Shown here: positions 46,648 to 56,827 of the stretch, in pieces
Layout of the letters: each line of letters begins with the position of its first letter
How positions within the stretch are numbered: the first letter of the stretch is position 1
From: Shewanella olleyana
GTDB lineage: Bacteria; Pseudomonadota; Gammaproteobacteria; Enterobacterales; Shewanellaceae
Reading direction: 5' to 3'
Assembly: GCF_023283825.1 (NCBI RefSeq)
Contig: NZ_JAKILD010000018.1
Span: forward strand, 1-64,000
DNA: 64,000 bases
Made by a program: the position numbers and the translations under genes
The notes under the pieces: generated by a model
Databases searched by the model: none
What the model was told of the DNA's origin: nothing
Seen by the model: the letters and a program-made list of their open reading frames with translations, nothing else

Positions 46648-48441
46648 TTAACTCACTATTCTTACTTGATTTTTACCATCTTGCTTAGCAATATAAAGCG
46701 CTCTGTCGGCATTTTTTATCAAAGCCTCTAGGGTGCCTTGATGAATTGATGAGAGTTCAAATTTACCCGCAACCGTTCCCGCAACGCCAATACTCGCTGT
46801 TAGTGTTAACTCACCGTTTAACGTATCGAACGAAATACTTTCGATGGCCTCTCTAATGTGCTCTGCTTGCATAATTGCGCCATCGCGTGAGGTATTGGGT
46901 AAAAGAACAATAAACTCTTCTCCTCCCCAACGTGCTGCAATATCACCATCACGACAGCTATCAGCGATGGCTTTTGCTACCAGTTTGAGGACTTCATCAC
47001 CAATATTATGACCGTGAGTATCATTAACTTGTTTAAAGTAATCTATATCGATGAGCGCTATTGAAACATTATGTTGAGCCTCAACAATTTCTTGCCATTT
47101 AGACTCTGTGAACTCTTTAAACCCGCGGCGATTATTAAGCTCTGTCAGTGGATCTGTGCAGGCATATTTTTCGGCAATCAGTTTGTCAATCTGCGCCATT
47201 CTGAACTGTCTTGCTAGAATCGATGCCAGTAAAATCGCTTCAAAAGCCATTCCTACTTCAATCGCTTTAAAGGTGTAATCATTATAAGGCACCAAAACGC
47301 CTGCAACGGCTAAAGTCGAAATGGTAATGCATACTGCGGCGGTCACTGACGATAAAATAAATATCACCGCAAAAGGTTTTTGGGCTTGCAGTGCTTTAAC
47401 CCCCATTGCGATAAATAACATCACAAAGCAAGTGTTCAGTACAAACGCTAAGATCATCGAAAAGAATAAATGATTAAATACAAAACCCACCAACATACCC
47501 AGTGGAATATATAAGGTCGTCCGCAATACAAACCTATCTAGCTTGGGCGCGTAATCCTTGGTGTGTAATAGCGCGCGAGCAAAGTGCAGCCCTGCCACGC
47601 TATAGGTAATCATTAAAAAGATATCGAGCCAATCTTGAAAATATGCTCCAAAATCATAGGTAATAATGGTGTGTAGCTGCCCTGTATAGGACAAACTATT
47701 TAATACAAAACCCAATAGATACAGGCCGTAAAGTCCATATTCTCGCTGACGAATAAAGCCAAACAGCACCAAGTTATAAAGTGCCAGCGCCAGCATAATT
47801 CCGTATAGCGCACCATACTGATATCCACTGGCAATATCTCGGTGTATTGCTTGCTCGACTGAACTAAATTGCACTGGCAGCGCCATCGGCCCTTTGGTTT
47901 CTACCCGCATAATCACTTCGGTTTTGCCAGCTAAGAACTCATGTTCAAAGGCGTAAAAGCGATATTGCATCGGTCTTGATTCAAAGGGATATGCATCGCC
48001 CCCAATGATGTGCCTAACCATTTCCCCATCTTGAATAAGCCAAGTATCAATGTAATCAATCCAAGGCGTCTCGACGGATAGGCGATAATTGAGTGTCTGA
48101 GTTGAGCGGTTATTAATGGTAAATCTCATCCATACAGGTGCGACATCAATCCCTAAAGAAATTGAATTAGTGGAACCGTGGAATAACGAATCAGACTGGA
48201 ACGCTGTAAGAGCAGACTCAAGCGACATTTTGCCGTCGACTTCTCTAAAGTATTGGGTATGTTTGCCTAAACTACCTTGGGTGAACTCAGGTATATCAAT
48301 AGAGTCTGCACTTACAGTAAAGCTACTCAATACCGATAAACACACAGTAAAAACCAGTAACAACTCTATCAATAGAGACGGTAATTTTTTGCTGCTGAGC
48401 GCTATATTAATTTTATAAGTTAAGTCGCTAGGCTTAGGCAT
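46648..48441 (-). CDS. Membrane diguanylate cyclase with 7TMR-DISM sensor
   Basis: 597 residues. Signal-peptide-like helix (about 18-45), an extracytoplasmic 7TMR-DISMED2 domain (about 50-185), seven membrane helices (about 195-395), then a GGDEF domain with GGEEF and, five residues before it, RDGD, the RxxD product-inhibition site. It makes cyclic di-GMP and should be feedback-inhibited, unlike the PAS-GGDEF protein at 17268. ATG at 48441 follows GGA at 6 bases; a TTG three codons upstream is less likely. Confidence 0.93.
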   Translation of the reverse strand: MPKPSDLTYKINIALSSKKLPSLLIELLLVFTVCLSVLSSFTVSADSIDIPEFTQGSLGKHTQYFREVDGKMSLESALTAFQSDSLFHGSTNSISLGIDVAPVWMRFTINNRSTQTLNYRLSVETPWIDYIDTWLIQDGEMVRHIIGGDAYPFESRPMQYRFYAFEHEFLAGKTEVIMRVETKGPMALPVQFSSVEQAIHRDIASGYQYGALYGIMLALALYNLVLFGFIRQREYGLYGLYLLGFVLNSLSYTGQLHTIITYDFGAYFQDWLDIFLMITYSVAGLHFARALLHTKDYAPKLDRFVLRTTLYIPLGMLVGFVFNHLFFSMILAFVLNTCFVMLFIAMGVKALQAQKPFAVIFILSSVTAAVCITISTLAVAGVLVPYNDYTFKAIEVGMAFEAILLASILARQFRMAQIDKLIAEKYACTDPLTELNNRRGFKEFTESKWQEIVEAQHNVSIALIDIDYFKQVNDTHGHNIGDEVLKLVAKAIADSCRDGDIAARWGGEEFIVLLPNTSRDGAIMQAEHIREAIESISFDTLNGELTLTASIGVAGTVAGKFELSSIHQGTLEALIKNADRALYIAKQDGKNQVRIVS

Positions 48442-48698
48442 AAAGTCCAATGTGAAATTATTGTTATAATTTTATCTTACCACTGAACAAAACAATCTTC
48501 GATATCAACTTTAGAGTAGTCACAGCGCGCAATAACGTTACTGATGGCTAATTATCAGCATAATGAACATGTTTAACCACTGACAGCACTCAAGCTAAAA
48601 CCATCAAAGCGTTTTTTAATTTAACCCTTTGGAAAAGTTCAAAAAATATATCTATTAGGACACTTTCTATATAAAGTTTTCTATTATCAACCTCGCAG

Positions 48699-50027
48699 TT
48701 ACGACACTGAGGCAAAATCAGGGCGCGAGAATTTCGGCAGCACTTTATATAATCCCATCACTACAATGCACAAACCCGCGCCGATAATAAATAACCAACT
48801 TCCACCTAGTGAATCTAAAATAATACCACCACCAAATGGTGCAATTGCGAAACCAAATTCGTAAAAAGAAGCCGCGCCAAAGTAGGCACCACGTAATTTA
48901 GCTGGTGCGAGACGGTCAATATGCACATTCATTGTCGGGAACAAGATTGTTTCAGCAAGACTCATCACCACTATTGCGCCAATCCAGCCCCAGAACAAAT
49001 CAACCGGGTTAGCTGCCATCCAACATTGAGATATCAATAACAACACCAGCCCACACTGAATTCGATGAGTTAGGCTATAGTCAGCCATTAATTTAAGCAG
49101 CAGAAACTGGCTTGAAATGATCACCAAAGCATTGGTAAAAATCATGCTCGATATTAGCGTCAGCAATTGCGGCGCTTGTTCACGAGTTAAAAATTGGATC
49201 AGTGAGCTGTCCATTTGAGCATAAATAAACATACATAAAGTATTCGCCAAAATAAGGCAGTGAAATAACTTATCTTGTAGCAAAATACTGGCAATTTGCT
49301 TACCTGAAACGGGCTGCGCATCAGCAGTAGCTTTCTTACTGTCTTCAAAACTTTCAGTAGAAACCCTAGCTTCTTTTACAATACCTTGATCGCAGTCAGG
49401 AGCAGAGGCCCCAGAGTTAATTTCACTTGCTTTATCAAGCTCCGCTTGGTGCTTGAAACCCCAAAACAATAAAATCAGCAGTACAACAAAAGCACCAGCG
49501 GTAATATAAAAGCTAGATTGCTGACCTGTTAAACCAAGCCAAATCCCAAGCATTGGACCCACAGCGCAGCCTACATTAACCACAAAATACCAAGACTGCA
49601 TGGCAAGTTCACGGGTTTGCTTGTCGGGAATAATATCGCCAATTAACGCAGAACCTAAAGGCCGCCACAGCGATGTCGCAATTGAACACAGTGTCATCGC
49701 TACAACATAACCTTTAACCGTATCCACTTCAGCCAGCAGTGAAAAAGAAATAATGTACAGTATCCCTGTCAGATACATTAATTTTTGCCTGCCAACCCAA
49801 TCAGATAGCGCGCTTCCAGCAAAGCTGGTAAACACTGAAATAACTGCAGCGCCAGAAAGTACCATCCCCACTTCAGTGGCGGTTAAAGCAAACTCTTCGT
49901 ATAGCAGAACCGCAAGAAATGGCCATACCATGTAATAACTGCCACGGGTAATGAACGAGCCAAACAGTAAAATCCACATCAGTCGTGGAAATTGTTTAAG
50001 CCTTGCAATCGATACATCAGTTTGCAT
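48699..50027 (-). CDS. MFS transporter
   Basis: 442 residues, twelve membrane helices with a loop motif GSALSDWVGRQKLMYLTGI between helices 2 and 3 (the D-x-x-G-R/K-R/K type), and a 50-residue polar loop in the middle (about 200-245). Drug-efflux-like (MdtH-type) by general appearance. Substrate unknown. Confidence 0.88.
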   Translation of the reverse strand: MQTDVSIARLKQFPRLMWILLFGSFITRGSYYMVWPFLAVLLYEEFALTATEVGMVLSGAAVISVFTSFAGSALSDWVGRQKLMYLTGILYIISFSLLAEVDTVKGYVVAMTLCSIATSLWRPLGSALIGDIIPDKQTRELAMQSWYFVVNVGCAVGPMLGIWLGLTGQQSSFYITAGAFVVLLILLFWGFKHQAELDKASEINSGASAPDCDQGIVKEARVSTESFEDSKKATADAQPVSGKQIASILLQDKLFHCLILANTLCMFIYAQMDSSLIQFLTREQAPQLLTLISSMIFTNALVIISSQFLLLKLMADYSLTHRIQCGLVLLLISQCWMAANPVDLFWGWIGAIVVMSLAETILFPTMNVHIDRLAPAKLRGAYFGAASFYEFGFAIAPFGGGIILDSLGGSWLFIIGAGLCIVVMGLYKVLPKFSRPDFASVS

Positions 50028-50326
50028 TTTTTATCCTTAAATAATGACAAAACAGACTTTTAAAAAGCCAAGTCATAGGGGAAATTATGTGACACACGAA
50101 TTAATAAAAAATGAGCATTATCGATTTTTTAAAGCGAGTGAGTAGAAGGAATAAAACCACAAAGGAATGCATTCCAATTGCATCTCCCTTAAAACTCAAA
50201 ACGTTAATATACTGTTAACGCAGATATTTTAAAAGGCACAAGCAGATGTAAACTTAAACAATGAAATGATTTTCTGACTTTCTAGGTCTACTCAGTAGCA
50301 AAGCTGTTAACTTCAAAGGAAGTGAG

Positions 50327-50791
50327 ATGATAGGACGTGAGATGATAAAACTGAGTAAATTATTGCTGCCGCTAATTATGGCATTCGCAATGGTCGGCTG
50401 TACTAGTTTAAGCAATAAGCCTATTTATAATGACCAAGGTTATGCTGTAACGGGTTACGATGTCGTAGCTTACTTTACTGAAAATAAAGCAGTTAAAGGC
50501 AGCACAGAGTTTCAAGCTGAGTATCAAGGATCGCAATGGTTATTTGCCAGCAAAGAACATTTAGCTCAATTTAAACAATCCCCTGAACGATATGTCCCGC
50601 AATACGGCGGTTATTGCGCCTACGCGATGAGCAGCGGCTTTGTCGTCAGCAGTGACCCACTCGCTTTTACCGTATTCGATGACAAGCTTTATTTAAATTA
50701 TAGCTTGAGCGTAAGAGAAAACTGGTTAGAAAATCGAGACAAATTTATTGAAGAAGCTGATGCGTATTGGCTTAAGAAGACCAATAAGTAG
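50327..50791 (+). CDS. YHS-domain lipoprotein
   Basis: 154 residues. Lipoprotein signal peptide with lipobox MVGC (Cys near 24). YHS domain: VTGYDVVAYFTENKAVKGSTEFQAEYQGSQWLFASKEHLAQFKQSPERYVPQYGGYCAYAMSSG. YHS domains are often metal-related. Two in-frame ATGs (50327, 50342) each follow GTGAG; AAGGAAG favours the first. Outer or inner membrane lipoprotein of unknown role. Confidence 0.87.
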   Translation: MIGREMIKLSKLLLPLIMAFAMVGCTSLSNKPIYNDQGYAVTGYDVVAYFTENKAVKGSTEFQAEYQGSQWLFASKEHLAQFKQSPERYVPQYGGYCAYAMSSGFVVSSDPLAFTVFDDKLYLNYSLSVRENWLENRDKFIEEADAYWLKKTNK

Positions 50792-50829
50792 CTTGAGAAT
50801 TCAGCAAAAAGTTAATGACTCACATAAAA

Positions 50830-50865
50830 AATGGCGGTTGAATAGGAATATTCAACCTCCATTTT
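50830..50865 (+). terminator. Terminator of the YHS gene
   Basis: AATGG-CGGTTGAATA pairs with TATTCAACC-CCATT with one bulge; followed by TTG and, 10 bases later, TTTTTT. Confidence 0.7.
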
Positions 50866-50950
50866 GACAGTATTTTTTGGGAATTTTTTAATTACAGTTT
50901 AATTAAAAGTAATCCAATGCTAGTGAGCAGATTCTAATGAAAGAATGTAT

Positions 50951-51215
50951 ATACCCAAACAACCTGAAGATGCTCGATTTCAGCAAGAATTTACACGCGT
51001 TTAGGCAAGGCATTGATTGCGGGTAATGGTTATTCCCTTTTCAAAATCAATAACGCAGCATAAACGCGTGTAAAACTTGCCCTCAGGGAGTTTCACCGTG
51101 TTCCCACTACGTTGTTGCGCTAATTTATAAGGTACCTACATTACCGCATTAACGCGCCTAGTATTGAAAACACGGTGAAGCTCTGAAACACGTATCTTCA
51201 AGTTGTTTGGGTATA
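50951..51215 (-). mobile_element. Family B MITE-like element, copy 2
   Basis: 265 bp, opposite orientation to the copy at 28001-28274 and highly similar to it. Ends TATACCCAAACAACC and its complement, with TA at both flanks. It has one 8-bp GCGGTAAT unit fewer. The right end stops one base before the stop codon of the gene at 51217. Confidence 0.9.
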
Positions 51216-51216
51216 G

Positions 51217-51657
51217 CTACTTCACCCAACGCAATATTTCGTTAGATTGCATTAACGCATACTGCCTTTTAGTCAAACTTCCTGCAGGTTCAAACATTAA
51301 CAATTCCGCAGGTCTAGCTTGGTATTTAGCAATGAACTGATCACCTTCTGGCGTGCCTATTCTTGCAATCAAAAACGATACATCATCGCCCAAGGTCGCG
51401 CGCGCTGCATTCATTTGCTCTGTCTGGCTGTTACTCACCGCAAGGTTAGGATCGTAAACAAACACTAATACAGGCTTGCCAGAACCAATGTCCTCATGTG
51501 AAGTTTTAAAGCCTTTTGGCAACACACTGAATACCACAGCAATCAAAATCGCAATCGAGGCAATAACGCCTAGCACGACCAAAGGCTTACGAGACTTAGC
51601 GGCTGAATTATTTGAATCCTTGATAACAATTTCCTCTTTAACGGATGAAATACACAA
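51217..51657 (-). CDS. Membrane-anchored protein with thioredoxin-like C-terminal region
   Basis: Up to 146 residues. One membrane helix (about 25-46, PLVVLGVIASIAILIAVVFSVLP), then about 95 periplasmic residues with the strand-helix pattern of a thioredoxin fold (KPVLVFVYDPNLAVSNSQTEQMNAARATL ... ARPAELLMFEPAGSL), but without a CxxC. The start is unclear: the frame opens at a TTG (51657), while GAGGA lies just inside, before in-frame ATT/GTT/ATC codons. Stop codon abuts the family B element. Confidence 0.6.
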   Translation of the reverse strand: MCISSVKEEIVIKDSNNSAAKSRKPLVVLGVIASIAILIAVVFSVLPKGFKTSHEDIGSGKPVLVFVYDPNLAVSNSQTEQMNAARATLGDDVSFLIARIGTPEGDQFIAKYQARPAELLMFEPAGSLTKRQYALMQSNEILRWVK

Positions 51658-51833
51658 TTGGGCTAATTGTAATAAACATACCTGAGAATTAGCTTAAAAA
51701 ATAACAATAATTAAATACCAAAGAGTCTAAAGGCTAATGCAGACAGCATATATAGCAAAGCGACACAAACTGCTGCTCTGCTTTAATTGCGTTAACTACA
51801 ACGAAAATTGTAAATAAGCTATAAATCAACAGA

Positions 51834-52107
51834 TTATACATGACACCTATCTTCATAAATAAGCACGTCATTACATGGGGCAGATAATTGCTCTACCTCA
51901 ACACCTTCGTGATAAAGCGCCCAGCCAAGCTTAACTTTACCTCCATCAGCATCCCTCATCCCACTCACAAATAGCCACTTCTATAATTTTTTGCTCAGAG
52001 TCCTCTTCTGGGGTGTCGAATTTACCTAACTCATAATAGTCAGGTAAAGAGGTCATAAACAAAGAATGAGAATACCGCCGTGATAAACCCACATCATAAA
52101 AGTTCAT
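51834..52107 (-). pseudogene. Small gene broken by a frameshift
   Basis: From ATG at 52107 the minus strand reads MNFYDVGLSRRYSHSLFMTSLPDYYE, continuing to KIIEVAICEWDEGC and a stop. One frame over, the reading continues VSGMRDADGGKVKLGWALYHEGVEVEQLSAP and ends CHV at 51834. Both halves have protein-like composition and abut near 51960, so a single-base indel has probably split one gene of about 90 codons. Family not recognised; a sequencing error is another explanation. Confidence 0.5.
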
Positions 52108-52175
52108 TTTGTTATGGTTATACTCTATTCTACGTAACCAATTTCAAGTGTTTATTAGCTAAGAAGTAGACAAAA

Positions 52176-52664
52176 ATGGAAAAGATGTTTGAAAAAATGA
52201 TGTACGCATCACGCTGGATTATGGCACCTATTTATCTTGGATTAAGTCTGGTTTTATTGGCTCTAGGTATTAAATTCTTTCAAGAAGTGTTTCATATTTT
52301 GCCTAATATTCTCTCCATGGCTGAAGTGGATTTAATATTAGTGACGCTATCACTTATCGATATTACTTTGGTAGGTGGACTTATTGTCATGGTAATGTTT
52401 TCAGGCTACGAAAACTTTGTTTCGCAACTCGATGTTGCTGAGAACAGTGAAAAACTCAGCTGGTTGGGCAAAATGGATTCGGGCTCACTAAAAAACAAAG
52501 TTGCGGCGTCAATTGTAGCAATTTCATCAATTCATTTGCTTAAAGTATTTATGAATATTGAGAAAATTGATAATGAAAAAATCATGTGGTACTTGCTCAT
52601 TCACATCACTTTTGTATTATCGGCCTTTGCCATGGGGTATTTAGATAAAGTCACCCGTAAATGA
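52176..52664 (+). CDS. yqhA: YqhA family inner-membrane protein (UPF0114/TIGR00645)
   Basis: 162 residues, four membrane helices. Family signature: [57 protein letters not shown], and [19 protein letters not shown]. Function not established. Monocistronic. Confidence 0.92.
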   Translation: MEKMFEKMMYASRWIMAPIYLGLSLVLLALGIKFFQEVFHILPNILSMAEVDLILVTLSLIDITLVGGLIVMVMFSGYENFVSQLDVAENSEKLSWLGKMDSGSLKNKVAASIVAISSIHLLKVFMNIEKIDNEKIMWYLLIHITFVLSAFAMGYLDKVTRK

Positions 52665-53001
52665 TAGCCTCCTTTCTAATCTAAATACACATTTGATGGG
52701 GCGACCAAAGCCCCATCCAATTCTATCTGTGCAAGTCACCTCTTTAGTAAGCCATTTAGTAAAGTCTCTTTTAAAACCCCAATTAAACCTTAGTCCCCTT
52801 GCAAAATCGCACGTTTAAGTAACAAGCCTATGAGTCATCAACTAGTCGCGATGAAAAGTCGCACTGCTACCCCGTTCCCCTAAAAAGCTCAACATGAACA
52901 AGGCTCATGTTGTAGCGGAAATTTAATCAATTTTCATCAAGTAATGAAACACGTATAAACATATTTAAGTTTTATTACACAAGATCGGATACCAAATCAT
53001 C
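52665..53001. other. Intergenic region upstream of mesX
   Basis: Begins with a GATGGGGC/GCCCCATC hairpin (52695-52717), probably the yqhA terminator though with few T. A second hairpin AACATGA/TCATGTT is at 52891-52911. I looked for MetJ boxes (AGACGTCT repeats) and saw no convincing match. Confidence 0.55.
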
Positions 53002-53979
53002 ATGAATAACGCATTTACTTTTACGATTAAAAATATTGGTCTCGATGAAAATTATCAGCCATTAGACAGTACCCGTATCACCACTAATTTTGCCAATTTA
53101 GCCAGAGGCGAAAGCCGTCAGCAGAATTTACGTAATGCGTTAAAGATGATTGATAATAGCTTTAATGCGTTAGCTTATTGGGATAACCCAAAAGCCGACC
53201 GTTATTCAGTTGAACTTGAAATTGTCTCGGTAGATATGAAAATTGAAAACATTGACCAGACGTTCCCATCCATTGAAGTATTAAAAACTCATATAGTTGA
53301 TCATCAAACCAATGAACGTTTCGAAGGCATTGTGGGTAATAACTTCTCATCGTATGTCCGAGATTATGACTTTAGCGTATTACTGTCTGAGCATAATAAA
53401 GGTCAAAGCCAATTTAGCATCCCAGATACCTTCGGTGACCTGCACGGCAAGCTGTTTAAGTATTTCGTTAATTCAGAAACTTACAAACAGCACTTTAACA
53501 AGACACCTGTGATTTGCCTGAGTGTCTCAGACAACAAAACCTACCAGCGCACTGGTAATCAACATCCATTATTGGGTTATGAATACCAACCCAATGAGTC
53601 GTCGTTGACTGAGCTGTATTTCAAAAAGATGGGGCTACAAGTACGTTATTTTATGCCGCCTAAAAGTGTGGCGCCTTTAGCTTTCTACTTCTTTGGTGAT
53701 TTACTTAATGATTACAGCAACCTTGAGTTAATCAGCACGATTAGCACCATGGAGACGTTTCAAAAGATATACCGCCCTGAAATTTATAATGCCAATGCAG
53801 TTGCGGGAAACTGTTATCAGCCGAATTTGAATAACCAAGATCACTCATTAACTCAGATTGTCTATGACCGAGAAGAGCGCAGTAAGTTAGCAGTAAAACA
53901 AGGTAGATTTGCTGAAGAACATTTCATCAAACCATACCAAACGCTACTCGAACAATGGTCTGAAAGCTTCGCGGTTTAA
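53002..53979 (+). CDS. mesX: MesX (DUF1852), accessory protein for methionine synthesis
   Basis: 325 residues. Matches DUF1852: TFTIKNIGLDENYQPLDSTRITTNFANLARG at the start and TVYDREERSKLAVKQGRFAEEHFIKPYQ-like C-terminus (IVYDREERSKLAVKQGRF). Published genetics showed that DUF1852 (MesX) is needed together with MesD for a folate-independent, oxygen-dependent methionine synthesis. It sits directly before mesD, as expected. Cytoplasmic. Confidence 0.88.
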   Translation: MNNAFTFTIKNIGLDENYQPLDSTRITTNFANLARGESRQQNLRNALKMIDNSFNALAYWDNPKADRYSVELEIVSVDMKIENIDQTFPSIEVLKTHIVDHQTNERFEGIVGNNFSSYVRDYDFSVLLSEHNKGQSQFSIPDTFGDLHGKLFKYFVNSETYKQHFNKTPVICLSVSDNKTYQRTGNQHPLLGYEYQPNESSLTELYFKKMGLQVRYFMPPKSVAPLAFYFFGDLLNDYSNLELISTISTMETFQKIYRPEIYNANAVAGNCYQPNLNNQDHSLTQIVYDREERSKLAVKQGRFAEEHFIKPYQTLLEQWSESFAV

Positions 53980-54086
53980 ATGTTGACCTTAAAAGCTCAT
54001 TTAACTACTTATGTAATTTGAGTGATTTTCAACTCATTGTTATATCGATAATTTATCAATACCGGATCTGGACTGCAGCACATATT

Positions 54087-55136
54087 ATGAATACAACAAC
54101 GATTAAACGATTACTTCCTACATCAACGGCCGGCAGCTTACCGAAACCTTCGTGGCTTGCTGAGCCTGAAGCGCTTTGGTCACCGTGGAAATTACAAGGT
54201 GCAGAGTTAATTGATGGTAAACACGATGCGCTGCGTTTATCACTGCATGAACAGCAGCAAGCAGGCATTGATATCGTCAGTGATGGTGAGCAAACTCGCC
54301 AACATTTTGTGACTACCTTTATTGAACATCTCACTGGGGTCGATTTTGAAAACCGTAAAACGGTTAAAATTCGTGACCGTTATGATGCTAGCGTTCCCAC
54401 AGTCGTCAGCGCAGTATCTAGACCCAAGTCAGTGTTTGTTGAAGACGCCAAGATACTTCGGCAGCAAACCAATCAACCGATAAAATGGGCATTGCCCGGC
54501 CCTATGACCATGATAGATACCCTTTATGATGCTCATTATCAAAGCCGTGAAAAACTCGCTTGGGAATTTGCCAAAATCCTAAATCAAGAAGCTAAAGAGT
54601 TAGAGGCTGCTGGCGTTGATATTATTCAATTTGATGAGCCCGCATTTAATGTGTTTTTTGATGAAGTGAATGAATGGGGCATTGCTTGTTTAGAACGAGC
54701 AATAGCAGGACTTAAATGCGAAACCGCTGTGCATATTTGCTATGGCTACGGCATTAAAGCCAACACTGACTGGAAAAAAACCTTGGGTTCAGAGTGGCGC
54801 CAATATGAACAGGTTTTCCCTAAGCTACAACAATCTAATATCGATATTATTTCGTTAGAATGCCATAACTCCCATGTGCCCATTGAACTGCTTGAGCTTA
54901 TTCGCGGTAAAAAAGTAATGGTGGGCGCTATTGATGTTGCCACTAACACCATTGAAACACCTGAAGAAGTCGCTAAAACATTACGTGAAGCACTCAAATA
55001 CGTCGATGCCGATAAGCTTTATCCTTGCACCAACTGCGGTATGGCACCTTTATCTCGTGATGTGGCAAGAGGAAAGCTAAATGCATTAAGCGCGGGTGCT
55101 GATATTGTTCGCAAGGAGCTTTCTTTAAGCAACTAG
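54087..55136 (+). CDS. mesD: MesD, core MetE-type methionine synthase
   Basis: 349 residues, equivalent to the C-terminal catalytic half of cobalamin-independent MetE, without the N-terminal folate-binding half. Zinc ligands visible: His and Cys in AVHICYGYG, Glu in ISLECHNSH, Cys in YPCTNCGMAPL. N-terminus LPTSTAGSLPKPSWL is typical. It methylates homocysteine, with a methyl donor other than methyl-THF. ATG at 54087 is preferred; the frame extends 23 codons upstream without family similarity. Probably co-transcribed with mesX. Confidence 0.88.
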   Translation: MNTTTIKRLLPTSTAGSLPKPSWLAEPEALWSPWKLQGAELIDGKHDALRLSLHEQQQAGIDIVSDGEQTRQHFVTTFIEHLTGVDFENRKTVKIRDRYDASVPTVVSAVSRPKSVFVEDAKILRQQTNQPIKWALPGPMTMIDTLYDAHYQSREKLAWEFAKILNQEAKELEAAGVDIIQFDEPAFNVFFDEVNEWGIACLERAIAGLKCETAVHICYGYGIKANTDWKKTLGSEWRQYEQVFPKLQQSNIDIISLECHNSHVPIELLELIRGKKVMVGAIDVATNTIETPEEVAKTLREALKYVDADKLYPCTNCGMAPLSRDVARGKLNALSAGADIVRKELSLSN

Positions 55137-55318
55137 AAGAATAACTAGACTAGCTACTTCACTAGCAACTTAACTAATGGCAGCTAAATGAATAGCAAGA
55201 GAAAACGTAAACTTGAGCTGAAACTAATACTAAGGGTAAACCAACTCCGAAGGGGAATGCTTAAGCTGATCTTATTAACAGCAGTTTATAAGGATAAGGT
55301 TAAATCCAAGCCCCAAAA

Positions 55319-55350
55319 AGCCCCGACGCCATATGGCTTCAGGGCTATAT
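55319..55350 (+). terminator. Possible terminator after mesD
   Basis: AGCCC...GGGCT arms around an inner GCCATATGGC palindrome (55319-55345), followed by ATATTTG. T tract is poor. Confidence 0.5.
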
Positions 55351-55421
55351 TTGAGCATTATTTAGCAGTTAGCGACTCAGTTATAAATCAGTAATCTTTA
55401 GAAAAACCTTAAACAAGTTAT

Positions 55422-56147
55422 TTATCTTAATACTTTACTGAGAAACTCTTGAGTTCTGCTCTCTTTCGGGGCACTAAATAATGCATTAGGCTCGCTGTTT
55501 TCTACAATGACACCGCCATCCATAAAAATAACTCTGTCAGATACATCTCTAGCAAAGCCCATTTCGTGAGTAACAATCACCATTGTCATGCCCTTTTGAG
55601 CCAGAGACTTCATCACATCCAACACATCGCCAACCATTTCAGGGTCAAGCGCTGAAGTCGGTTCATCAAATAGCATCAATTCAGGTTTCATGGCGAGTGC
55701 ACGCGCAATCGCGACTCGTTGTTTTTGGCCACCTGAAAGGCTTGATGGATAGGCATCGGCCTTATCTTTTAAGCCAACCTGTTCCAATAACACATCTGCT
55801 TCACTATTGGCCTCTGACACTGTCATTAGGCCCAAGTTAACAGGTGCAAGCGTGATGTTCTGTTTAACTGTTTTATGAGGGAACAGGTTAAAGTTTTGAA
55901 ACACCATGCCCACTTTTTGTCTTAATTTATCTATGCAAGCATCTTTAGCAGTGATGGATTGACCTTCGATAAAAATGTCACCACTGGTTGGTTGTTCTAG
56001 TAAATTAATACAGCGTAAAAAGGTACTCTTACCGCTGCCTGACGGGCCAATCACACTGACAACTTCACCTTTGTTGATCTGCTCGCTAATGCCCTTAAGT
56101 ACTTGGTTATCGCCAAAGCTCTTATGTAAATCAGTTATCTTAATCAC
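55422..56147 (-). CDS. Polar amino acid ABC transporter, ATP-binding protein
   Basis: 241 residues, GlnQ/ArtP-like. Walker [10 protein letters not shown] (34-42), Q-loop [12 protein letters not shown], signature LSGGQKQR, Walker [15 protein letters not shown] and switch His in VTHEMGF. Powers the importer encoded with the next two genes. It starts at GTG (56147), overlapping the permease stop by 8 bases, a sign of translational coupling. Confidence 0.95.
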   Translation of the reverse strand: MIKITDLHKSFGDNQVLKGISEQINKGEVVSVIGPSGSGKSTFLRCINLLEQPTSGDIFIEGQSITAKDACIDKLRQKVGMVFQNFNLFPHKTVKQNITLAPVNLGLMTVSEANSEADVLLEQVGLKDKADAYPSSLSGGQKQRVAIARALAMKPELMLFDEPTSALDPEMVGDVLDVMKSLAQKGMTMVIVTHEMGFARDVSDRVIFMDGGVIVENSEPNALFSAPKESRTQEFLSKVLR

Positions 56148-56820
56148 TTTGCTTTAACCTCTTTTCAAATCTAGACAGCATAAAGGTGAAAATGTAAGTC
56201 AGGAATAAATAGATCAATGCACAGGTAAACAGTGGAATACTATCTTCAAATGTGCGGCTACGTATTATCTCACCTGCCCGCATTAGGTCCACTCCGCCAA
56301 TAAAACCAATTACGGCTGTCTCTTTAAGTAGCACGATAAACTCATTACCAAGAGAGGGAAGAATGTTCTTAATTGCTTGCGGTAAAATAACCTCTTTCAT
56401 GGTCGCCCATTGAGACAGTCCTAATGAGCGCGCAGCTTCTGTTTGACCTTTATCAACCGCCTGTATTCCGGCGCGAATGATCTCCGAAATATAAGCACCA
56501 CTGTTAAGACCAAAAGCAATAATTGCAGCGGTAATCTTATTCACATCAAACGAGGCGAGAATAATGAAGTAAAGGATCACTAACTGGATCACTACTGGCG
56601 TTCCGCGGATCACACTCACGTAGATATTAGCAGGCCAGTTTAAGTACCACTTAGATGACATCTTCATCAAGGTGGTTGTTACCCCAAGTATCGACCCCAT
56701 TATCATGGCAAAGAAGGTAACAATTAAGGTAACCTTCAAGCCATTTAAAATGAGGTAAATACCGATTAAGCCATCGTCACCAATAGGGGTAAATAACGAA
56801 GTATTAATTGCATCAATCAT
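56140..56820 (-). CDS. Polar amino acid ABC transporter, permease
   Basis: 226 residues, about five membrane helices. HisM/GlnP-type EAA loop: [29 protein letters not shown] single permease gene implies a homodimeric channel. Lies 7 bases after the binding-protein gene and overlaps the ATPase gene. Confidence 0.94.
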   Translation of the reverse strand: MIDAINTSLFTPIGDDGLIGIYLILNGLKVTLIVTFFAMIMGSILGVTTTLMKMSSKWYLNWPANIYVSVIRGTPVVIQLVILYFIILASFDVNKITAAIIAFGLNSGAYISEIIRAGIQAVDKGQTEAARSLGLSQWATMKEVILPQAIKNILPSLGNEFIVLLKETAVIGFIGGVDLMRAGEIIRSRTFEDSIPLFTCALIYLFLTYIFTFMLSRFEKRLKQSD

Positions 56821-56827
56821 CTACAGC

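Noticed and set aside
55188..55394. 68-codon plus-strand frame MNSKRKRKLELKL
   Set aside because: Basic, unrecognised, runs through the likely mesD terminator; no good ribosome-binding site.
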